A DNA stretch of 64,000 bases from assembly GCA_032629725.1 (NCBI GenBank), contig JAFEVB010000015.1, forward strand, positions 1,240,001 to 1,304,000. The letters are read 5' to 3'. The number at the start of each line of letters is the position of its first letter. The stretch's first letter is position 1. Positions 56,419-64,000 of the stretch are shown here, piece after piece. The position numbers and the translations under genes were made by a program. The notes beneath the pieces were generated by a model that was not told the origin of the DNA, ran no database searches, and saw only the letters and a program-made list of their open reading frames with translations. This DNA is from Gremmenia infestans. Lineage: Eukaryota > Ascomycota > Leotiomycetes > Helotiales > Hamatocanthoscyphaceae.

Positions 56419-57660
56419 ATGTCGGCACTCATGAAATTGATGTTCGAAAACTTGCACAGGCGGAAATTGGAACTGAATCCATTAATGAAAGGCACGCCTG
56501 AGAGTGAAGAAGCTCCTCCCTACGGTTCTGTCGGATACATAGCATTGGAAATAGACATCATAAATCCAAGCAACGGTGTAACGACAACGAATACGGAAAT
56601 GCTGTCATATGATAGCTCGGCGATGGATATGGATATGGGAGGAGGAACATTCATAGGGCAAAGCAGTACTGCATCAGGAAGCCAACAAGCTCAATACGGG
56701 GCAATGGAAACTTCCACCGCAGAAGAAGGCGAACAGATGATGGAATCCATCGACTTCGACGCTCACGCCGACGAAGATAGCCTATCATCATCATCCTCAT
56801 CATCATCATCAACAACAGACCCAGACCCGGACGCTGATCCGGAGTTCTCGTCTCTAATCTCCTCTATCACCTCATCCACTCAAAACACACCAACACCAAA
56901 CACACCAAACACGACAACCACGCGACCTGACTTTGACCTCTCGGACAACCCCATAGCCACACTCACACCAGCTAGGAGTCTCACACCGTCAGACTCAAAC
57001 AGTTCAATAGACCCCGCCTTCTGGGGCGACGGAATGGACATAGACACAGATCCCATCATATTCGACGCAGACGCAAGCCCCGAACCCTGGGACGCACGCC
57101 CTTCCTCCTCATCATCCTCATCATCATTCTCATCATCATCCCCACCATCATATCCTTCACCACCCAAAATCTCATTCCGATCCCTACCACAAGCACAACC
57201 ACAACGAAAACAGCCAGTATACATTATTAAGCCCATGCCCCACATCACCAAACGACTCTTCGAAGTCAAACAACGCAACGCGCAGGACGAACCCAGTTTC
57301 TTCCGATACAAGGTTTACAAACGCAGTCCGCTTTCGAGGGAGTCGATTTTCGTGCCTGAGAGAGAGGGGGAAGGGATTAATGAATTGTGGGTTGTACGTG
57401 ATGGGAAGGGAGTATTGGGGGATATTCATCCGGCAGATGGGTTTCCGGTGGAGATGTGGAGGAGTTGTGAGAAGTGCAGGGGAAGGTGTAGGTGGAAGGG
57501 CATGGGGATTAATACGGAGAGTATTTCTGGGGACGGGGAGGACGGGAAAGGCGCGGGCGTGGAGGAGGAATTAGATGATATTGATAGAGGACTTTTGGGC
57601 ATTCGATATCTTGAGGTTTTCGGTCTCGAAGAAACGGAGGGGAAGGACGGGGAAATTTGA
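56419..57660 (+). CDS. Ser/Asp-rich protein of unknown function
   Basis: A single exon of 413 aa. The N terminus MSALMKLMFENLHRRKLELN is basic and possibly helical. The middle is low complexity: a poly-Ser run near 122-134 (from a TCA/TCC repeat), DPDPDADPEFSS, and a second poly-Ser run near 232-245. The C-terminal third is more ordered: PMPHITKRLFEVKQRNAQDE, SFFRYKVYKRSPLSRESIFV and a CEKCRGRC motif. The CxxCxxxC could bind metal but is isolated. No family is recognised. Codon use is consistent with a real gene. Confidence 0.72.
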   Translation: MSALMKLMFENLHRRKLELNPLMKGTPESEEAPPYGSVGYIALEIDIINPSNGVTTTNTEMLSYDSSAMDMDMGGGTFIGQSSTASGSQQAQYGAMETSTAEEGEQMMESIDFDAHADEDSLSSSSSSSSSTTDPDPDADPEFSSLISSITSSTQNTPTPNTPNTTTTRPDFDLSDNPIATLTPARSLTPSDSNSSIDPAFWGDGMDIDTDPIIFDADASPEPWDARPSSSSSSSSFSSSSPPSYPSPPKISFRSLPQAQPQRKQPVYIIKPMPHITKRLFEVKQRNAQDEPSFFRYKVYKRSPLSRESIFVPEREGEGINELWVVRDGKGVLGDIHPADGFPVEMWRSCEKCRGRCRWKGMGINTESISGDGEDGKGAGVEEELDDIDRGLLGIRYLEVFGLEETEGKDGEI

Positions 57661-58506
57661 TACGGGGGAAACTTAGTCGTGTGTTGCCACTCGGAGGCTG
57701 AAAAGGTAATTGGATCTTGTGTTATGAAGAGGCAGTTGGAGTTGGATACAAAGCGAGCTTAGAATTGTAATACCCACTACCTAGATGCTATAATGCAGAT
57801 ATGAACTCCTCTTCTCGGTCTATTCTTGCCGTGAACGTGACTGAATAGATTCTGGAAAGGAGGGTTACGAATTAACTATGAGCTACTTCAGCATAGATGG
57901 GGACTGCACTTGCGGCATTAGGTAAGATGCAGCTGTAAAAATTCCAACGTACAAATAAGAGTTTCTAGCTAGCACTTGCGTTGCTGTTGAGAAGCATTCC
58001 TTTACGTGTTCCTAGCTCATCAATTCCGGAAGACTGTACAGAAAAGCCCCCTGTAAGAAAACAAGCGGTTGGGATGCCTTTTACTGGCAACCTCCCAACA
58101 GCATTAATTCCCACCACTGGATAGAAAATGGTACTTATACCAAGCCAGAAATGGCAAATGTGAATTTCATACAACCACCTCGATGCAACCGCATCTAACA
58201 AAAGAATATGATATCGTATTGCAAGAGGGTGTCCCCACTATGCTACATCTCCGATCCCGGAACTCTCACTCCTGGACCAAGCTGGTCCTAGTATCCCATC
58301 CGTAGGCACTCAAACAGCCTCCCTCCCCACCATTGATTGATCTTGCGTGATATTATCAGACTCCAAATGCGCCTTACACCTGCCTCATATACTTTGTTCT
58401 CTGCTCGCGAAAGAAAGAAAGCCTCCCTGCGCTAAATCAGATCCGCAACACCAGTCCTGTCCAATCAGCCATTTCTTATCATACCAAGCCCCCATCTCAT
58501 CCAGCG
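57661..58506. other. Convergent spacer
   Basis: About 850 bp between the 3' ends of the Ser-rich gene and SSH4/EAR1; no gene or repeat is evident. Confidence 0.45.
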
Positions 58507-60198
58507 TCATGATGAATCCGAGTCTCTAGCACCGTCTTCTTGGTCTCTTTCTCGTTGAATTTCTCTGCGCTCCCTTGCTCTGTCTTCGGCTACTGCATCG
58601 TTGTAACTTGGTATTGGAGGTGGTGTGCTCTTTCTCCTTATCATGGGTGTTCGTTCGCTATCGCTGCTCCCTCGAGGACTTCCCGAAGTCGAGGGTAGTG
58701 GACTCGTGTACTCGGGTGGCGGGTTCGAAGGGTCATGAACGCCCAGGCCGGCTTGTGTGGTATGACCAGCTGGCGTTGTATCAGCTGCGCCGCTCGACTC
58801 TCCAGGGTCTTCATTAGTAGGAATGTGTGTAAGGTGAGCTAAAGAGATGTCGGTGGGTGAGCGAACTGGACCTGGGCTCGTGGGTGGATGGTGTCGGAAA
58901 TTCCCACTTCTTGTTCGTCCGTGTCGTGTATCTGGATAATGTCCCTGGTTGCTCTGGGCGCCTTCTCGTCCTGCTTCGAGAAGAATACTGCCTTGTTCAC
59001 TGCCGTATGGTGGAGGAGGAGCAAGGCTTCCCGTCATGGGCGCTAGACCCCATTTCTTTACATTTGCCTCGATAAACACAAAGCCTGATTGCCCGAAGTT
59101 TACATGTACTGTGCATGGCCCATTCGCTCCAACTGCTGGAAAAAGATTTTGTGACTTGAGGCCGTGTGCTACATCTTCTAATTTCTTGCCGTTCCTTGTG
59201 AAAAATAGCGTTCCTGTTCGTGGTCTGTATCCAACCCCGATAACATCTCCTTGGACATATAGCGGCCCGTAGCTGGGTCCATGAAAAGGCTGGTTATATC
59301 TTCGCTGTCCGTTGGATACGTATGCAACGGAATACTTGTGCCAACCTAGAATGACGTATCAGCATAAATGCAAGATATCCGTAGACAATCAACATACCAG
59401 GTAACCTGAATAGAGGATATGGCTTAGTAGCCACTCCTATACTTATTAACGAGGTTTCGGGCTTATCATAGATCTTGGCCTCCCAGTAATACACTTCGTT
59501 TTGTTTTGGGAGAGGTAGATTCGAAAGAACGGAACATTCGCTGTCGTAAAACTCGATTTCTGTTCGGCCTTCTACAAAGCAATTCGCAATCTCTAATTCC
59601 GGCTCAAACTCCCATGCTGACACACCCTTCTCCTGGATCGCTAGGTATTGTGATAGAGAGATATCGGTCGGTAATGAGTCCGGTGGATTTGCTTGAATAA
59701 AGGCTGCGCGTAAAGCATTAGTACACCATTTACGGCCTAGAAATCTCTGATAATGGGGGGAGAGAAGGCATATGGAAAAGTCCTACCTTTAGCTCTTAGA
59801 TATTCCGTCCTCTGTAAATCATCCATCTCTTCCAAGGCCTCTGCTTCCTCCCTCGCATACGCCTGCTCATCGTCATACTCTCCGGGTCTCCCAATGCGAT
59901 CCAGCAGGATACGTCCGCTACTCGTATATCTGAAGAAATACACTATCAAGAAGATGAATGCAATTAATAAAGCGCTTCCGAACGAGCTGAGCAGTCCAAT
60001 GACCACGCCATTGACGGTACTCTCATTACTATTTTGTTGAACTGGCACATTGCCGGCTTCACTCGGTCGCAACGGCGAGCCCTGTTGAACCAACAGCCCT
60101 TGCACCTTTACCTGCGCATCTCCGAAGTAGGATGATGGGGTTGGGGCTATGATGGAGGTGGTGAGAGTGGTATGCAGCCCCCGCAGGCGGTCCTCCAT
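58507..60198 (-). CDS. SSH4: Ssh4/Ear1-type SPRY-domain adaptor of the Rsp5 ubiquitin ligase
   Basis: Exons 60198-59787, 59703-59398 and 59345-58507 give 518 aa. A short lumenal N terminus with NES precedes one membrane helix, GVVIGLLSSFGSALLIAFIF (about residues 64-85). The SPRY domain spans about 190-360: NEVYYWEAKIYDKPETSLIS, GWHKYSVAYVSNGQRRY, VQGDVIGVGYRPRTGTLFFT and GPCTVHVNFGQSGFVF. The cytosolic tail carries PY motifs that recruit the WW domains of Rsp5: PPPPYG, PPPEY and a weaker PSY. Ssh4/Ear1 helps sort transporters to the vacuole or endosome for degradation. Whether the orthologue is Ssh4 or Ear1 is not meaningful outside yeasts. Confidence 0.93.
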
Positions 60199-61383
60199 CT
60201 TTGTTTTGGTCTTATCGCAGCCCTGCTGGTCGTGGAGTCGTCTTTGATGCGGATTATGTGTTACAGTCCAGCTTACTCGGCCAGCGAGGTCAATAATCGT
60301 CTTAGACGTGGGCAGGATGATTGTTGGGAGAATGGTGGTGGATGGGAACGTTCTAGATGTTTGGGGGAGAGGGAGATGGAGGTCTTCTGGTCTCGCTTCG
60401 TCACAATGGTTAGTGATGGTGGCGTCAGAATGTGTCCGTACCTACTGCTTATTGCAGGTGACAACAAAGACGGGACAACTTTCGAACGTGGGAATATACT
60501 GCACTATACCGTCCATGGAAATGGAAATGGATATGTCGTGCAAATGCGGTGCGAGCAAAGTTTGAAATGATTGTGTCTCTCCCTTGGGAGTACGGAGAAC
60601 CCGTGCGGATGCCTTCTTTGGTTCTCCATTGCACTCAGCCAGTTTCAGCAGCCGCATCTTTTTTCGCATTAGGATTCTCATAGCGCCTCCGACTCGGAGG
60701 CTCCGGGTTTCAAATCACCAGTAAATAGCACCTCTATTTTTCATTTAGGGGGCTCTTAAGATTATTCTTAAAACTTACAGTATTAGGAATATATTGAAGG
60801 CTGGGTGGGGGTGAGTGATTAACATGCAAGCTGCAACAACAAACAAAGTTCAGGTACCTAGGTACTTGTGAATAGCGTCTATTGCTTCTAATTGGAAGTT
60901 CTTATTGGCCGTGTTCTTCTTCACAGCCTTCTAAAGTTGCAATTCTACTTCAGATGCCAAAATGCGCTGATATATATCTTACATATTGCTTATGTTGCAA
61001 TATAGCAGTAGTCATTGAATTAAATGCCATAAAGGGAATAGTAGTCGACATATCTTCTCTCTCTTCTAATTCGAAAAGCTTATTCTCGTCACCATGTTCT
61101 TCAATAAATTCCCTTTAATATCAACGCATTTTTGTCTTACTATCCAGACTGTAGTTGATGTGGCCTCGAAAAGCAACCTTCTGCAATAAATAATGGCACC
61201 CCTTAATTCATAGCCTAGTATTATTTACCTTCTATGATTAGATGCCTATTTAATCATCGTCTTCTTCGTTGTTGGCATATCCCAAGCCATAGCCGTATCA
61301 TGCATACCCCCCCACTACGACCTCATATCATTACATGGCGTGATCCAGCTTCTCTTCTTGCGAAGTCAAGTCCATTTTTCTAA
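60199..61383. other. Promoter region of SSH4/EAR1
   Basis: About 1.2 kb, AT-rich from 60730 to 61260. A 17-nt perfect hairpin, GCCTCCGACTCGGAGGC, lies at about 60686-60702; its role is unknown. No gene is supported. Confidence 0.45.
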
Positions 61384-62456
61384 TCATGAACCCAGCATAT
61401 CTTCGTCCTCGTCCGCCGCACCCCCTTTCTTCTTCTGTTCCTCACCCCTCTGCTTAGTCTTGTCCTTCGCATCTTGAATCCACTTCCCATAAGCCTCGGG
61501 ACCCTCCTTCAACTTCTCCGCAATCACACCCTTCAGTACCTCGCCCGCGAACCCCACAAAGTTATGTCTCCTTAACGAATTTTCAAACTGCCACTCATTC
61601 CTCTTCTGCTCCTCCCTATACAACGCATCCTGGTCCCCAAACTCCCTCGCCCGAACCCTCAAATCCCTAACCATCGCCAGTAAGTTAAACCGAATTTCAT
61701 TCGCCGGATACCTTTCAATCCGCCTTTGCAGTACCGGTATAACCCTTTCTGGAAACTCCTCAAACGTACACCCTCCATGCGCAATCGGCGCAGGTTGTAG
61801 ACCATCTAGTTCGTAAAGGATGCCATTGATAGGCGTATACGCAATGAAGTGATACACATCATCGTCATCCGTCGCCGTCCGCTGCGTCTCATCCACAAAC
61901 GGACTGCTCTTCGCAAAGCTATTATGCACATCTCTAATCAGCTCCGAGTTGCTGAGTGCCTCACCCCTGAACTCCGCTGGGAAGCCAGAAGTGAAGTCCT
62001 TGAACTCCCGCAACTGCGTGCCAACATCAATCTCGCCATCTTTGTTCAATAACACTGACAACAGTGCCTGTGTACCGCACGCATTCTGTATAGTTTGTGC
62101 GGCGAAGAAAAGATTCTCGGCGGCTGCGTAGTCGTATTGTCCGTCTTTCGGCGTGCCGTCTGTGTTTGCTTTCTCGCCCGTAGGGTATTTGAAGAGGAAG
62201 ATGACGCCGTAAACGGGGGAGAGTTGCCGTAGGAAGTCCGCGTCGAGTGCGATTAGCTCTTCGAATTGCACGTCCTTGACGCCTAAGTTGTCCAGCAGGA
62301 AGGTGAAGACACCCTAAAAAGTGTCAGCGGGCGAGCGACGTGGGAGTGGATTCATTTGAACGAACCGCATCGGATTCAACTGTGATGGAGTCAGTAACGA
62401 TAAAAGCACAACATTGAGATGAGGAACTACATACTAGTATTCCAACCCCCACTCAT
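61384..62456 (-). CDS. UCH2: Proteasome-associated ubiquitin C-terminal hydrolase, UCH37/UCHL5 type
   Basis: Exons 62456-62435 (22 nt), 62379-62366 (14 nt) and 62313-61384 give 321 aa. Only this microexon arrangement yields MSGGWNTIESDAGVFTFLLD, the standard start. The oxyanion Gln, catalytic Cys (QNACGTQALLSVLL), catalytic His (VYHFIAYTPING) and Asp (YELDGLQ) are all present. The C-terminal ULD helix region has FVGFAGEVLKGVIAEKL and a charged KGGAADEDEDMLGS tail. UCH37/Uch2 trims ubiquitin chains on the proteasome lid through its Rpn13 contact. Complete, with no missing catalytic residue. Confidence 0.95.
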
Positions 62457-63265
62457 TTTCGAAATTTTATCGAAGCCAAGTGCTTGGGATTGCAGGTTAG
62501 TAGACTTCAAATGTTAGATATTCAAGGCGCCCCGAGAAGACGCGATCGACGCTAAGTGAATCCCTGACACTCGTGATGAACACAGAAAGCGGCACCCGAC
62601 TTTTAATGTCTCACTCCGCTTGCTACCCTATAAATTGGTGCCGCTTTGTCTGTCCACCACGAGACCATGATTCAGCTTCAAATGTTTATAATTGGAGATA
62701 GACTTCAAGGAGACTCATGCTACTAGGTGGCTTAATCCATGCTCGATATTGAAATGATTTCTTATTCTTCGAGGATTAAGGGAAGCTTCATATGATTTCA
62801 TCGTGGGTTCACCAAGACCAAATTCAGGGCTATGTTTGGAATAATAGCTTCTTAAATATTTCTTTACACTCTCGTTGCATCCCCAGTGCTGCTCTGCTAG
62901 TAGCATTACACAATAATCGCTATATTATAACGCCTGTAAATCATTTTCCAATGTCCTGAGCTCCCTGGCTCTCAAAAACGCCATTTTCCATGCATATGCT
63001 GCCGTGTCTAATAAGGACCGTGGGTATCTATCTAAAAGGATTGTGGGGGTATCATCTATAAAGGATCGTCGGCGCTAGTATTCATACAGAATCATCATAG
63101 CGAAGTCGTGAATCGTGAGTCGTATTCGAACATATTTAAGGAGAGTCGTGAGATAATTGAACAATAGATATTAAGCGAGAATCGTGTAAATGCGAGACGC
63201 GTAAAACAAGTCGTAAATCATTATGAGGTGTGGTGTCCGAGGTTCGTGGTGTCGGGTGAGAGGTA
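62457..63265. other. Spacer with palindromic repeat copy 5
   Basis: About 810 bp. Apart from the repeat at 62586-62647 and AT-rich sequence near 63080-63230 with recurring TCGTGAGT/TCGTGAAT words, nothing is identified. Confidence 0.5.
62586..62647. repeat. Palindromic repeat, copy 5
   Basis: 62 bp with perfect 10-bp ends AAAGCGGCAC/GTGCCGCTTT; the inverted repeat can be extended outwards to GAACA...TGTCC (62576-62655). The interior CTTTTAATGTCTCACTCCGC matches copy 2 and copy 3, and the right flank CTGTCCACCACGAG matches copy 3. Confidence 0.87.
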
Positions 63266-64000
63266 TTAATTCTCGCGGGCTTTCCCCTTGCCTGGAGGTG
63301 GAGCCGGAGATGGGTAACGGGCAGGATAACTTGGTAGGTGAGACATTGGGGACAGATGTTGCATGTGCTGATCCTCTGACGAAGATTCGACCTTGATTCG
63401 ACGTTCATGGAGTGCTTGAGGTTCGATTGTGTAAATTGGAGAAGTCCTGGGCGAGATGTTAAATTGGTTCGTCCAGATTATATCCACACGGTCGGAAGCA
63501 CAAACCCGCCGAAATTGGAGCCGGAGCCCGGTCCTTCATACAGGGCAAAATCATCCCCATGGTCACTGTAGACAATTGATCCTTCTCCAAAGGCTGATGA
63601 TGCTGGGCTTTGGTAGCCTCCAAATCCGCTGGGCGATGGGATCCCGAGGTACTGGTTGGTGAAGGGATCTAGTGTCAAAGGACTCATAGCAGTGGCCGAG
63701 ATCGGATCAGGCGGCATGGTCATCAAGTGTTCTTGACTGTAGGTAAAAGCTGGATTGCCGTAAGGAGAAAGAGACAGAGTGCTTGGAAAGCTTTCTTCCA
63801 TAGTGTAGGTAGGGCCACTGAATGTTGGGAAGGAGGCTGTTCTCTCAGGCTGTACCCAGCCCATGCGGCTTCTGAAGTTCGAGACCATATCAATGGGGTA
63901 TTCCATGAGATCTAGTGGAGTCTGCATGTCTACGTCGGAAGTCTGCGAGACGTGGATAGAAAAAAGTCTACGAGCGATTTCCTCAATCGGGCCCAGAGAT
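63266..64000 (-). CDS. 3' part of an unknown gene cut by the window end
   Basis: The gene enters from beyond 64000. From the window edge the frame reads EEIARRLFSIHVSQTSDVDM, then MEYPIDMVSNFRSRMGWVQP and a Ser/Pro/Gly/Tyr-rich region (GFGGYQSPASSAFGEGSIVY), ending near GGFVLPT about 63490. A second frame, 63430-63266, reads PIYTIEPQALHERRIKVESS then SHLPSYPARYPSPAPPPGKG and stops. A small intron (about 63440-63480; acceptor CCCAG near 63441) probably joins them, but its donor is weak and the exact boundary is uncertain. The composition suits the disordered C-terminal region of a regulatory protein; no domain is visible in this part. Confidence 0.55.

Noticed and set aside
56880..57311. 143-codon open frame antisense to the Ser-rich gene
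   Set aside because: Opposes poly-Ser TCA/TCC repeats, which remove stops from the complementary frame.
1..64000. CRISPR arrays, bacterial operons or organellar insertions
   Set aside because: No regularly spaced direct repeats were seen, and all genes have fungal nuclear intron structure.

Overview
The window is nuclear DNA of a filamentous ascomycete (Pezizomycotina). It carries many short GT-AG introns (mostly 45-85 nt) with CTRAY-type branch points, CT-rich promoters, and intergenic spacers of 0.2-3 kb. The gene content is typically filamentous: a fungal DIP2/CPS1 protein, SSH4/EAR1, a PXA-domain protein and a class II PDE. The sequence looks most like Leotiomycetes (Helotiales); that placement is an impression from protein style, not a computed result. 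There is no sign of bacterial, viral or organellar DNA.

Layout, left to right. 0-5.5 kb: a palindromic repeat, a HERP/Usa1-like ubiquitin-domain membrane protein and a monocarboxylate-transporter-like MFS gene. 5.8-10 kb: GTR2 (Rag GTPase) and a MIF-fold protein lacking the catalytic proline. 11.4-18.3 kb: a polytopic PaxA/AtmA-like membrane protein, a four-helix membrane protein and a PXA-domain gene with an 813-nt intron. 19-25.5 kb: a CENP-B-type DNA-binding protein, 3 kb without a gene, then RBG1 (DRG1). 25.5-27.8 kb: a repeat cluster with three related inverted-repeat elements, a stray copy of RBG1 exon 1 and a doubtful small gene. 28-30 kb: DFG10 (polyprenol reductase) and an ALKBH6-like gene, tail to tail. 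30.7-37 kb: HOS4 (Set3 complex) and TFC7-like. 37.9-41.5 kb: MSS51 and PSD1, head to head, both mitochondrial. 41.8-42.4 kb: a flavin-monooxygenase relic. 42.6-52 kb: an unknown Cys/His protein and the 1862-residue DIP2/CPS1-family double-adenylation protein. 52.9-64 kb: PDE1, a possible tiny membrane protein, a Ser-rich unknown, SSH4/EAR1, UCH2 and the 3' part of an unknown gene cut by the window end.

The genes are mostly housekeeping and do not form one pathway or cluster. Several touch nutrient and membrane signalling (GTR2 and SSH4/EAR1; PDE1; PSD1 with MSS51 in mitochondria). The least ordinary material is in gene structure and repeats: a family of 62-80 bp palindromes with AAAGCGGCAC ends, two of them nested inside larger TTAA-flanked inverted-repeat elements; a duplicated RBG1 exon; 13- and 14-nt microexons; a GC-AG intron; a 45-bp tandem duplication that doubles a 3' splice site; and a candidate 27-nt intron. 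Gene models were built by hand from reading frame, splice consensus and family knowledge; no alignment or RNA data were available.
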